This document shows positions 47,666 to 59,543 of a stretch of DNA of 64,000 nucleotides, one piece after another (position 1 is the stretch's first letter; every line of letters starts with the position of its first letter). Origin of the DNA: Sipunculus nudus (taxonomy: Eukaryota > Annelida > Sipuncula > Golfingiida > Sipunculidae); NCBI GenBank assembly GCA_026874595.1, contig CM049320.1:24251714-24315713 (forward strand). The letters are read 5' to 3'. Below the pieces are notes generated by a model that was not told the DNA's origin, made no database searches, and saw only the letters and a program-made list of their open reading frames with translations. Both the position numbers and the translations under genes were made by a program.

Positions 47666-48024
47666 TGTTTGTTTATTTACAGGGATTGAAATCAGATGAG
47701 AACACATTTCCAGCATAAAAGCTCATCCAGTGAATAGAAATTAAACTCACAACATGAGGGGATAAATTATGTAATGCTTTTTAATGCCTACACACACAAA
47801 AGCATATGTTAGGCAATGTGAAAATGAATTCAGGTATATGTGGTGTGCATGTGTATTCGCGATATAATAACCTGAAGCAATATCCTTAAAGAGTGTATAA
47901 ATATATGTATTTTAAGCGTACCTAAAATGACAATCACAGTATTTTTTGTAGCTTGTACTTTGTACGTAATCTCACGAAAATTTAGTATTAATCATTTTAT
48001 TTTGATCAGACCAACTAGCAAGTA

Positions 48025-48805
48025 TGTAATTAATTTCTTTAATATAACTGACCTGGTTCACAAATAGTTTGACACACATGAACCATGTGTTGCGTGTAGA
48101 ACAAAACATCCCCGAGTTCCACTCACACAACGAAGATGTTAAATGAAAAACTGACTCACAAATATAGTACAAAATATATATAATTATTTTAACAAACATT
48201 ATGTACAATATATACAATACATGAACACAAAGTCTCTAACACATAATAACTAAATCTTAGTGCGGTACAAAATGAAGAAATACTTATCTGCTGTAAATCA
48301 AAGTCACTGGTGCTGGTTCGACGAAATAAAAATGACTCCGGGGTTGCTCTGAGGAGTCATAACGAAAGTTCAGTTCATAATCCGTGCACAGCCATAATAA
48401 AGTCCAAAACGTCCAAAATGTCTCCGCCTTATCACAAGGAGACTACACATCATCAGGCCTGGATATCCCTGGATATCAGTTCTTGTTTGCAACTCCATTT
48501 CAAAATCACTAAATGAAGGGTATTTATAGTGTCTGTGGACCTTAACGCAATATCGATCGATCCACTTTTAAATTCCAGTTCAGGTTGTTTAACCGCTGTT
48601 AATGAATGAATGAAAACGTTCTCTTTGTCCGTTTATTTGTTGTTGCCGGAGTTCAATAGATGACTGTAAGCGACACGGGTCAACGCGTTCCTGTTGTTCC
48701 TGGGTCAATGGTTCTAAGGTCCTTCCGTGAGTGCCCTGCCATCGCGTACGGACATACATCACACATGTAAGGAATCGTGATAACCGTTGGTCCTGCAGGG
48801 TTACA
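48025..48805 (-). mobile_element. probable solo LTR
   Basis: About 780 bases are bounded by TGTAA and TTACA. On the minus strand it begins TGTAACCCTGCAGG, and a strong TATA box (CTATAAATACCC, 48,523-48,512) sits mid-way. It ends ATTAAAGAAATTAATTACA. The layout resembles an LTR promoter. An exact target duplication is not seen at these ends: AAGTA precedes the left end (48,020-48,024), while AAGTA on the right is five bases further out (48,811-48,815). No internal retroelement sequence adjoins it. Confidence 0.4.
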
Positions 48806-48829
48806 TTTCTAAGTATGCATCAATTCTTT

Positions 48830-49770
48830 AACCTACATGATGCTATCTCTTAACCTTATTATTAAGGTGAGGTATTAAGTTTCCCTAATCATTTTGATCT
48901 GGTTATCCATGAATAGATATTCCAAACAAACGAGTCATTTTGCTGATTATAACTGGATTTCAAGTAATTTGCTGTTTTATGTATTATTTTTCTATGCAAC
49001 GTACTACTATATATTAATATACTACATGTGTTTTTATATGCTGGATGTGTTTTCAGATGCCGGATGTGCTGCTACTTACTTATATATTTATTCTGAATAT
49101 ATTATATATGAGTGGGTATATGTTTTATATATCAGTATATATCATATACTAGTATTATACATATTTTGCCATAAACCAAGGTCTAACCAGCGTATGCCAC
49201 TGTGCTCGTCGCACACATTTACCAGATAAACTAAATCAGCTGAATACATAATTCTTTCTATATGGTTGCACATTGAAAAGGCCCAATGTTACTAGTACAC
49301 GTCATGAACACTTTAATATAACGTATCATGGGGGTATTTCTAACACCCGTAAAATTTGACAAAGGACCTAACCGGTGGTTCTTTTGTAGTCTAGAAAACA
49401 ATATATTCGTTAGAAAGGCCAAATTCAACCTTTTTATTTTATTCCATCTAGATAGGGGAGATGAGAACATGTAGGCAAGTACATTTCGATTAGAGGAACT
49501 TTATTTTCCTGAGGTTTCTTAATATAAGATGGGAAGCGCCATGCACGTTCCACCTAGTCTGAAAAGTAGTATAATAAAATAAAGGGATCCAGCGTGTTAC
49601 AGAGGTCAGTAAGTAATTAATATTAAGATATTTCACTAAAGATTTATGATTCATTATGCGTTACATAATCAACAAGTGATATCTGAACAATGTAACTTTC
49701 TAATTAGTATTTGTTTACTGCGATAAAAGTGGCGACACAATAAATTATATTTTAGTAATACAAATAACCC
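48830..49770. other. intergenic, no gene seen
   Basis: AT-rich DNA with no coding pattern and no clear repeat. Confidence 0.5.
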
Positions 49771-50278
49771 ATATTTGCTTTCCTCAAGGAAGATTTAGTG
49801 TATGTGACCTCACATCAAAGTGAGTGACACTGTAACGCCGCGATATAAGCCTACACTGTACAACTCCGGGTGCCCGTGTAGTGTGTAAATTCCCTAAAAC
49901 AGCTGAGATAAGATGTAGTTGACTCACTGAGTGTATTTTGGTTTACTAACAAACAACATGACATAGGAATCCTATGATTAGAATACGCCTGTCTGATAAA
50001 ATTAAAATAAAATGCTAGGGCTCTACGAAGGGATGTAAAACAACCTCTGTCGTTTTAATTTAATATCAAGCATATACTTTGAAATGTTATGAATATGAGA
50101 TGTACGAAATAAATATGAATATCTCATCCATTATCTGCCACCCGTTCTTTAAAACACTGGGTTTTAAAAATATGATCATGGAATTTGTAGAAACACCCCT
50201 TTGTGATAATGCTGTACAGATAGACTTCAATCAAACGCGACACACCTTTATTATATAATAAGCTAACCAGTAAACTTA
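49771..50278. repeat. dispersed repeat A, copy 2
   Basis: Colinear with 6,610-7,093 in the same orientation. Confidence 0.85.
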
Positions 50279-50287
50279 ATAAATTTG

Positions 50288-50621
50288 TTCACTGCGACCC
50301 TAGTTTCCTTAGACAGTTTGTAGATTGTTTATCCTTTATTTCAAATAAACTATTTCTACTACCTTTTGGTTTGCTTACTATTGTATGACACGAAATCTCA
50401 TCAAAAAAAAGCTAATGCTGGCTTGTGAAAGATCGTTATAATATACGGTAACAATCTTTACATACTCTTCCATTAACAAAGATTATTTCATGATCCTACT
50501 GACCAATTAATAACGTTTGTAAGTTATTTATAAATTATCTGTCGTATCTCTAAAATGGCCACCCAAACATTAATGTGCCATTTCGTATTCATTTGTACAC
50601 GTGATATTTCACAACATTTCC

Positions 50622-50667
<46 letters not shown>

Positions 50668-50876
50668 ATATATATATATGGTTTAGTATGCTTTACTTTA
50701 AATACGATTAAATGTGATATCCAAATAAGCACAAATATATCGCACCATTTATGTGCATATATAATACAGCACTATGCACTATATGGTGTACAGTTTGTTA
50801 ATTATCTAAATGGAATAAACTGCTTTTCACCACTGGTTTCCGTCCTGAACACGAGTAAAACTAAAATATATCGATA
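50288..50876. repeat. tandem duplication, left unit
   Basis: 589-bp unit beginning TTCACTGCGACCCTAGTTTC, with its own TA tract at 50,630-50,679. The next unit follows without a gap. Confidence 0.93.
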
Positions 50877-51230
50877 TTCACTGCGACCCTAGTTTCTTTA
50901 GACAGTTTAGATTGTTTATCCTTTATTTCAAATAAACTTTTTCTACTACCGTGTATTAATGTGGACATTGCCTTTTGGTTTGCTTACTATTGTATGACAC
51001 GAAATCTCATCGAAAAACGCTAATGCTGGCTTGTGAAGATCGTTATAATATACGGTAACAATCTTTACACACTCTTCATTTAACAAAGATTATTTCATGA
51101 TCCTACTGACCAATTAATAACGTTTGTAAGTTACTTATAAATTATCTGTCGTATCTCAAAAATGGCCATCCATACATTAATGTGCCATTTCGTATTCATT
51201 TGTACACATGATATTTCACAACATTTCCTA

Positions 51231-51290
<60 letters not shown>

Positions 51291-51489
51291 GGTTTAGTAT
51301 ACTTTACTTTAAATACGATTAAATGTGATATCCAAATAAGCACAAATGTATCGCACCATTTATGTGCATATATAATACAGCACTATGCACTATATGGTGT
51401 ACAGTTTGCTAATTATCTAAATGGAGTTAACTGCTTTTCACCACTGGTTTCCGTCCTGAACACGAGTAAAACGAAAATATATCTATATT
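50877..51489. repeat. tandem duplication, right unit
   Basis: 613-bp unit matching 50,288-50,876 with few substitutions. A 20-base insertion (about 50,962-50,981) and a differently interrupted TA tract (51,238-51,289) account for the size difference. The 122-codon frame at 51,162-51,530 is an accident of the repeat. Confidence 0.93.
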
Positions 51490-52877
51490 TTACACATTTA
51501 AAGAACACGGCGAGTGCCAAATTTAAGTAGCTTAGAAACTAAAGTCGTTTGCCAGCACAAGTTAAACTGACAAAATATCCTTCTCAGACATCCTGATAAG
51601 ATTGGTTACTAACAGATTTCTCCAGTGGAAATGCCTATCCTCTTTCTTTCAAATGATTTATTTTATTGAAAGTTAGCAATTTAAAGTCAAGTTTATAATA
51701 CGTGAGCTATATATTGCACCATGGTCTTAGTTTTTTTATTTCAAGTATTTAATATATAAATGTTATAAAATATATAATATGAAATACTAAAACTAGGATA
51801 AATTGACCCTGTTCCGCAGCTGAACACTGTTACTATTGATAGTAGTTTTAATTTTTGTATATGTTTATTTCATAATATAGTGGCATCGGGGGAATGGTTT
51901 GTAGTTTCACTATATGATTATATATGTCACACACTCCTTGAATGAGCTATATATGCAGGCAGCATGGTAAGGCAATGGTTAAGGTATATATGGATGCGAA
52001 TACACAGATCCTTACATGTCTATAGTCTTGCAGCCTATAAGATTAACAATATGATATGTAATATGATAGTATATAATAAGTGTGTTGTACTCGAGGTGGC
52101 ATCAATATAATTTAACAGATTTTACTACAGTTATATTTATCTCTTTCTCCTCTAAATATCCTTTTATGTTTATGGCCATTATAATAAATGTTACAAATAA
52201 ATCCTTATTTGTCACTGAAGGAGCGTCTAATACGGGGTCCCCAACTCCCTCAAATGGAAGCTGGAGCCCTCCAAAGTGACAACAAACTTTCATTCTTGTA
52301 CCTCTGTGTACAATGTGTTTATGTAATAAGTTACACTTACTAATATGCACATGTTATTGACAATGCTATCGCACATGTATTAGGTGAGCTAATTCTCTGT
52401 TCATAACCTGGAATTTAAGGTTGATATTGTCAGGACAAAATGTAAACGAGAAACTGAGGGCTAGATGTCTATGTAGGATTGATCCGATACCATTTTGTTC
52501 AACATTTAGGACTCTATTTGCAAAAAGATGGACATAGACACAATAAAGCTCACCGATTTTAATATGGTTCCTATTTCGAGACCTAAGGACAGCTATCCGG
52601 GATAGGAAGTGGGTCACATAAATAATGAACACTGCATTTATATCATGTGACTTGTAACACATGCAAGGACAAACGAAACACGTGCATGTTTATTTCTGTA
52701 AAGGCATGGTGGTATGATTCTGGAAACGGAATCTTTATTCTTTTTAGGATTTTCGGCTAGGTGATATACAACAATATTGAATCTGTAGAAAAATAGAAGC
52801 GACATTGGTGTTCATATTTTAGAATTATTTTACAGAGATTAATGGGAATGGTTAATTTAATATTTGTTTTCATGCAT
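51490..52877. other. intergenic, no gene seen
   Basis: AT-rich DNA. At about 51,728-51,797 there is an imperfect palindrome of about 30-base arms (CTTAGTTTT...AGTATTT and AAATACTAAAACTAGG). No coding pattern was seen. Confidence 0.5.
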
Positions 52878-53870
52878 ATAGGGGTTTTGCCAGTTCTGAA
52901 AAAGTAAACATTCTTGATTGAAGTGGACCCTGACTTTTCAGCTCCGTTGTTCAGCGCCATGCATGCTAGGCAAAGCTCTACGTTAGGTAATGTATAAATA
53001 TCGCAATTGTGATGTTCTTATTATTATTTGGAAGCAAAGTTTGTTTATGTGATAAAATCAGTTGAACAGTTGTTCATCACAAAAAGGTTTTCTGTGGCCT
53101 AATAATTGGCAGACTGCCAGGTCATACTATACACCCATGGAATAAACAGTTTATTGATCAAATAGAAGCCCGTGGAGTGTAAACAATGATATACCTGATA
53201 AGCCATAGTTCGTGAATAAAAAGCTAACATGAGCTTTGACTAAGTACGCGGTAATGTATAATGTCCCTAAAGCAATCTTGTAGCAGCCTCGTGCAGATTT
53301 TCATAGGAACTGTCACGAGCTGCTAAAAACTAAAAGTTTGATCGATACAAGATAGGGCGCTATTTTGCGTACTTCTATTGTTCGCAGTATAGTTTTTGAT
53401 ACCAGATTGCTTCAATTAACAATTAAAATGTATAGAACTTTTCTTTTTAAAAACATAACACGGTAAATTCCTAATTGGAAGGTTTTGTAATCTTGCTAAA
53501 TATGACAATGATTAATTCAGAGAGGGAAGGAAAATGAAAAAGGATTCGTTTTTCATTTTACTCCAGATGGCGGTGCAAAACGTAAAAGCTTAAAGGTTTT
53601 ATATCATGTTTTATGAAAAAAAAAATCTTGAACATGACCGTGATACCACTATTTCTGACTGGTGTCTGTGTACAATTATAGACGCGTTCTCAGAAGTCGT
53701 GTAACGTTTTTAATCATCGACTCATGCAGCAATTAACCTTACGTATACTTATCATGACAAATCATAGAAGGACAGGAATTTTAGAGAGAGGGGCGCTGCA
53801 CAAGCCGTGTGTGTGTCGGGGGGGGGTACTGCGAATTTCAGACAGGTTTCTAACAAATAAATAAATAATG
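52878..53870. repeat. dispersed repeat B, copy 2
   Basis: Colinear with 8,535-9,555 and in the same orientation. It follows repeat A copy 2, as copy 1 follows A copy 1. Confidence 0.85.
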
Positions 53871-53920
53871 TATATATTTATATATATGTATATTAATAGT
53901 AATAAAGTACAAATTAATAA

Positions 53921-53922
<2 letters not shown>

Positions 53923-53968
<46 letters not shown>
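53923..53968. repeat. (AT)n microsatellite
   Basis: About 46 uninterrupted bases. Confidence 0.97.
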
Positions 53969-53971
<3 letters not shown>

Positions 53972-54118
53972 AAGGTATTTGATGAATACAAACTGGCGCT
54001 AGTGATTTAGATCCATCACACACCTTAACATATCATACTCTGTTGCTAAACATAGAGCGCTGTGTAACCGCGGAGGAAAGACTGCATTCCCGCAGATCAT
54101 TTCTACATACATGTATAA

Positions 54119-54121
<3 letters not shown>

Positions 54122-54170
<49 letters not shown>
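54122..54170. repeat. (TA)n microsatellite
   Basis: About 49 uninterrupted bases. Confidence 0.97.
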
Positions 54171-54176
<6 letters not shown>

Positions 54177-54404
54177 CATGTAGCCGTGTTATTCTCATAG
54201 TGGATAGATAACCTATAATGCTAGGTTATGAGTATATACGTGCACATTCCCGCCACTGATACCGCCGTAATAATATTACGCGCTGTCCACACTTCTTTGT
54301 TGGTACTTAATCAACTAGGGACCCATGGGTCTCGACGCTCAGCTGCATTTGTATATAAGGATATATGTTTACATGGTTTTTCAAAATATTGGTCCTGTGA
54401 TCAG

Positions 54405-55235
54405 TTTGAAGCCAACCTGTCTTCCCAAACTGGAGTTATCATCCATAAACTAATTTGTGAATGGATGGGCCCTGTGACCTGTACCTTTGACCTTGTGACC
54501 CCAAAATCAAAAGGAAACTTCCCTTATTGGCAGGTGCACCACATGTTGATGATGGAAGGATTGAGATGAAAAATTTGGCTTAAAGTACATCCACAATCTT
54601 TCTAAAGTAGTGGGTCCTGTGACCTTGACCTTTGATCTCATGACCCCAGAATCAACAGTTCTTACTTTAGTGGTGGGCCATATATAAGTCAAGTTTGAAA
54701 CCAATATTTCAAACCAAACTGGTGTAAGATTGCCCCCATGACCTTGACCTTTGACCTGGTGACCCCAAAATTCATAAGTTACTTCCACTATTGGCAGGTG
54801 AGCAACATCTGGAAGATAGTAGGTTTAGGCAGAAAGTTTGGCTAAAAATACATCAACAATCTTTGTAAATAAGTCGGTCCTGTGACCTTGACCTTTGGCC
54901 TTATGACCCCAAAATCAAAAGGGTTCTTTCATTATTGGCGGGTCATATATAAATCAAAATTGAAACCAATATGTCAATCCAAACTGGAGTTATCATATAG
55001 AAACAAATATGTGGACAGATGGGCCCCTGTGACCATGACCTTGTGACCCCCAAATCAATCATATTCTTGCCCTATTGGCAGTTCAGCTATATGTGCAAGA
55101 TGGAAGGTTTGGGATGAAAGGTTTGGCTTAAAATGCATCCACAATCTTTCTAAAAAGTGGGTTCTATGCCCTTGACCTTTGACTTCATGGCCCCAAAATC
55201 GACCAGAATCTTCCCCTTTTGGCAGGTTAGCAATA
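54405..55235. repeat. alternating tandem repeat with TGACCTTTGACCT-type motifs
   Basis: Two related subunits alternate about three times each. Both contain a CTGTGACCTTGACCTTTGAC-like block and TGACCCCAAAATCAA. Subunit 1 (blocks near 54,469, 54,733, 55,024) continues with TATTGGCAGGT, then AAGATGGAAGGTTTGG and CATCCACAATCTTTCTAAA. Subunit 2 (near 54,607, 54,877, 55,155) continues in its first two copies with ATATATAA and GAAACCAATATGTCAA. The higher-order period is about 265-290 bases. A perfect DR1 element TGACCTTTGACCT is at 54,745-54,757. Confidence 0.85.
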
Positions 55236-55239
55236 CCGA

Positions 55240-56280
55240 TCACGTGAATATGTCAAAGGTCAATAAGGTGAGAGGCCACAAGAGGCCAGCAAAATACAGA
55301 TTCATACTTCGAATTAACTATAATTACCGTGCAGGTAATGCTCTCGAATAAAAGACCATGTCTATAGCGTATCACCCTGTGACAGTTTGTCTTGGGAACA
55401 CGTGTTGAATTAACGCATCAAACACAAATTTAATTAAGCATATAATCAAGGAAGGAATCATTTTTGTCGATGGCTCGAGTCATAACAAAGACTAATTTGA
55501 AGTAAGAGTGGTCAGTGGTCTATGAGGTAACCCTTCAAACCTGCCAGGTGAGCACCATCAAAGGCTAATTAGCCCACCGGGTGGTCAGTAGTCCGTGAGA
55601 TCTTTATCGCACATGAATATCCGCGATTGTTGTGCATGACAGACGGATTTTACTATACAATTAGTCGAAATATAATTTTATCAGATATTCATATAAACTG
55701 AGAATTTTATTAAGAAGACATAGGTAAAGGTTTTGTTTTTCATTATTTTATATAATCAAACGGGATTTACAATTATACGACATACATTTAAGCAGGACCG
55801 ACTGTTTATATATATGCACACATTTATTTTATATATATGTGTGTGTTTGTTGAGGGAGAGACAGACAGACAGACAGAGAGAAAGAGATCAGAATGTAGCA
55901 TTGCTCCTGGCCAATTAGAGTGAAATAAACAGAACAAGCGCAGACCACCCAATCAGTTAACCACAGTACTACGCAGTAAGGTTATTGTACATTTATAAAT
56001 TTTTAATAATAATAATAATAATAATAATAATATAAATTAATATATATATATATAGTGTAGTGTATATATATATATAATTTTCAGTCATTTTACAAATGGA
56101 CTGAAAAATAAGTCAGTTTATTTGAGATATTGACTGGAATGTCAAAGGAAGAAATACTATTGTTATAAAACTATTGGTCCGTGGGCCATGACGCTCAGCT
56201 TTATTTGACCGGGTGCTCATTTCTTTTATTAATATTATAAATCGTCTGTGAGAAAAGCCTATGGCTAATGTATGCGGGAA
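55240..56280. other. intergenic, small repeats only
   Basis: It contains a loose repeat of GGTCAGTGGTCTATGAGGTA (about 55,511) and GGTCAGTAGTCCGTGAGATC (about 55,583), GACA/GA units at 55,857-55,886, and an (AAT)n tract at 56,006-56,030. A short block at 56,185-56,205 (CATGACGCTCAGCT) also occurs near 54,335. No gene was seen. Confidence 0.5.
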
Positions 56281-56281
56281 A

Positions 56282-56422
56282 GGGGGGGGGGGGTTTATGT
56301 TACTTTGTTGTAAAACGGACTGAAAATAAATTGTTCTGTTTTTTGTCTTTTGTCTTTTGAAATAAATTATTAGAATTAAGTGACCATATGTTCAGAATCC
56401 AAAGGAGGACCCCCCCCCCCCC
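56282..56422. repeat. G12 and C13 homopolymers 116 bases apart
   Basis: G12 at 56,282-56,293 and C13 at 56,410-56,422 on the same strand could pair with each other. The stretch between them has no recognisable content. Confidence 0.85.
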
Positions 56423-56580
56423 TTGCCCTAGATTGGACAATAGAAGGTTCCAAGAAAAGTGGATTGAAGCCCTTTTATATGAGTGCTCTAAATCATGTTT
56501 CTGGTCCGTAGCTCGCAGAATATGGGCCACCATGACCTTATTTCAGGTTTCCAAAGATGTTTGCCAATGACATCTTATGT

Positions 56581-56605
56581 TATAAGATAAGATAAGATAA
56601 GATAA
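56581..56605. repeat. (GATAA)n pentanucleotide repeat
   Basis: About five tandem copies. Confidence 0.93.
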
Positions 56606-56670
56606 TGCTTTATTACAGCCTCACGGTCCATATACATACATGTATATGTAAGTATATCCATAATATGCAT

Positions 56671-56675
<5 letters not shown>

Positions 56676-56725
<50 letters not shown>
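56676..56725. repeat. (TA)n microsatellite
   Basis: About 50 bases. Confidence 0.95.
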
Positions 56726-56729
<4 letters not shown>

Positions 56730-58478
56730 TTATATATAAACCATAGCCACACATATATAAACATATATATATACGTATATATACATATAATATGAGTAAC
56801 CTTACGTCACAAATAACAACGATTGCAGTCTGAATTATTAATTATAATAATGCCATATCTTGTCCAATCATAGTTTTCCACATATTAGCAACAATCTGTC
56901 AGTATATCCAACCCATATAAAAAATTACTACACCGAACAAGACTAAAACAGTGGCGATACCTGTCGCGCATAATGCGAAGTAGTTTAACAGGGCATCCAT
57001 GTTAAACTAAAGACAGATATACTTACATATTCATATACACACAACCTTCATATATAAATATACGTATGTACAAATATATACATACATGCGCATAAACATA
57101 TATACATATACGCATGTACATATTTTCACGCATATCTATATATATGATACAAAAATATAAAAATATACATATATACGAACATATACACACATACATGTTC
57201 AAATATATAAGTACAAGGACTGAATCGCGACGACAAATAAAATCTCTCACTTGCACCAGATGACCCGTCGACTTTGACGTGACATCATAAAACAAAATAT
57301 ATGTATATATCCCGCAAAAACATGCAGGTACACTGTGAAATACGTTCTCGAATTTTCTATCCCAATACTTTACAATGATCTGTGTTATTCTTTTGTAAAA
57401 AAATAATTATTATACACACCTACTAGTGTACTCACTTCATAACTCTTTTGTCGCACATCCAAGATGATACAACCTGCGTGGTTATAACATTTCTCAAAGA
57501 ATAAAGTACACACTGACCTTATTATAGGTTTCGTCAAAGAACTTGTGAGGACACGTTAGCATGAGGAGTTGAAAAATGGAGCCTTACGGTTAAGATGTAT
57601 GGCATGCTGAATTTTGGGCCAATGACATCAACTTTATTGTCATTCTCTTAAATACAAGATAAATGCGCAAAAACAGATTTGCTGCTTCAGGAAGAGTCAA
57701 GATCCGTTCATATTATTCAGTGCACTGATTTCTATGATAATCAATCCATATGTTCCTGATAAATAGGGGCATTTTGTATTATTAACTTTAACGATTATAA
57801 ACCCCAGAGCTTATTCCGTGGTATATCAATGAAGGTCGCTCTACATAATAAAAACGTACATATATATTTTTTGCTCATTAAATTATCATGGCTAAGCAGC
57901 AAAAGTCGTTACTGTTAAGTCAAATATTCTTAACTTCTCTTATACAATCTTGATTTGGATCTATTGTTTTGCTAAATTTTAGGATATCCATGGAACTCGA
58001 TAATATGGGAAGTGCCGATGGTAAAATACTTTCTTGGTTAAAAAAAATATAAAAGCAAAGAAAAATCAATTGTGTATTTGCAAATTTCTAATTAATGTCT
58101 ATGCATATCGTGTGGCTTATAAAGAAGGTATCAGTACTATAAATGGAACCCATCTTAAAAAGACAGTTTACATTGTATGAGAACATGACCAAGTCTTTGA
58201 GATATTTACCATTAACACATGTACAACATATGTAATCTCTCAGTCTATGTATTCTTTACACAAAATGTCTCTATGTACAAATTGTTACATGATAAGATTC
58301 CACCATTTCGAACAACATTATATGAAAAAGTTTTATTATGAACTAACAAGCGTATTTTTATGGGGTAAATATACGAATATTTATGAATTTATGCATTAGA
58401 CCCTTGAGTTTTCGCATAACAGTCAAATAATTCAAGGTAACACATTTTGAAATCTTTAATTTTTAATAATAAACTTAC
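56730..58478. other. intergenic or 3' part of the ankyrin gene; no exon found
   Basis: It lies 3' of the last recognised ankyrin exon. I looked for further ankyrin-like minus-strand exons and saw none. Between 57,000 and 57,230 the sequence is a loose mix of ATACATATAT/CATATACACA units. Confidence 0.4.
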
Positions 58479-58571
58479 AGCTTCTTCATTTATGTCGGCT
58501 CCATTTTCTATTAAGATTTTGGTCTTTTCTACATCTTCCAATATTATTGCCAGCATTAATGGTGACCAATT
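58479..58571 (-). CDS. ankyrin gene exon 10, repeat 8
   Basis: 31 codons, NWSPLMLAIILEDVEKTKIL then ENGADINEEA; donor GCT/GTAAGT. The acceptor ACACGTAG is preceded by an (AT)n tract in place of a pyrimidine tract. Confidence 0.8.
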
Positions 58572-58590
58572 CTACGTGTATCAATAATGC

Positions 58591-58674
<84 letters not shown>

Positions 58675-59487
58675 GGTAGTGTTACCCTCCGATGTAAAGT
58701 GCTCTTATAGCTACTTATAGCTACGGCCCCCCCTGGATCATTGTTGAACTCAAGAGCTGAAATTCTCTCCAAGTGCCGCCATCAAAACAAATTCACCCTG
58801 AAATATTTTAAAACCTAGCATTCGTACTAATATTCAGCGTGCCCCCTTAACCCCCCCCCCCCCCCCAACGAGGATCCACTGGGCAGACTCATTTGTTCAG
58901 GTAGTTGTTCTCTCACTACTGGCTCGTGGAGTCCATTGGATGACAGGAAAGTTCTACTTTATCCTGGTCTAATGGGCTTTACGACCTTCAGCTAGGAGAC
59001 TTGCACCACTTGGTATGGGTATAGTATATTTGCCTTTTATATTGTATATTTGCCTTGTATATTTTGTATTTTCACAGTATATGTGTATTTTTATCATATC
59101 ATATGTATACTACTGATATTTTCACTGCTTCCAAGGCCCTATTAGAAATCTTTTCAATATGCTGATTGAGCATCCTGGTTATATCTTTGTATTATATTTA
59201 CTATTTACTACATTATATAACCTCTTTGCCCTGCCCTGTTATGTTCCAGTATCGCACGTGTACCCCGACCAATCCTATTGTGCACCCGAGAACAATAGGA
59301 TCAGTGTCAGTCTTTCACATGCCCCCCCCCCCCACCCGAATCGCACAAAGCATAATCTCGTAATCTCGTAAAGTCTCGGCTTTTCAAACCACGACGTTAG
59401 CTTCATTCTAACCACATTCACCTGATGATCGGGTCGCATCCCGTGAAACAGTCTGTTGTGAATTAACAGTGTTGTTTTTCTTCAGAG

Positions 59488-59543
<56 letters not shown>

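Noticed and set aside
48310..48516. 68-codon plus frame
   Set aside because: It falls inside the probable solo LTR and on the strand opposite to its TATA box.
51162..51530. 122-codon plus frame
   Set aside because: It runs through a TA tract in a tandem duplication; the left unit does not keep the frame open in the same way.
51728..51797. Imperfect palindrome of about 30-base arms
   Set aside because: Very AT-rich with mismatches and a gap; AT-rich DNA gives such palindromes by chance, so it is noted only in the spacer entry.
57023..57295. 90-codon minus frame rich in Tyr, Ile and Cys
   Set aside because: The translation of an ATACATATAT-type simple repeat; no gene-like pattern.
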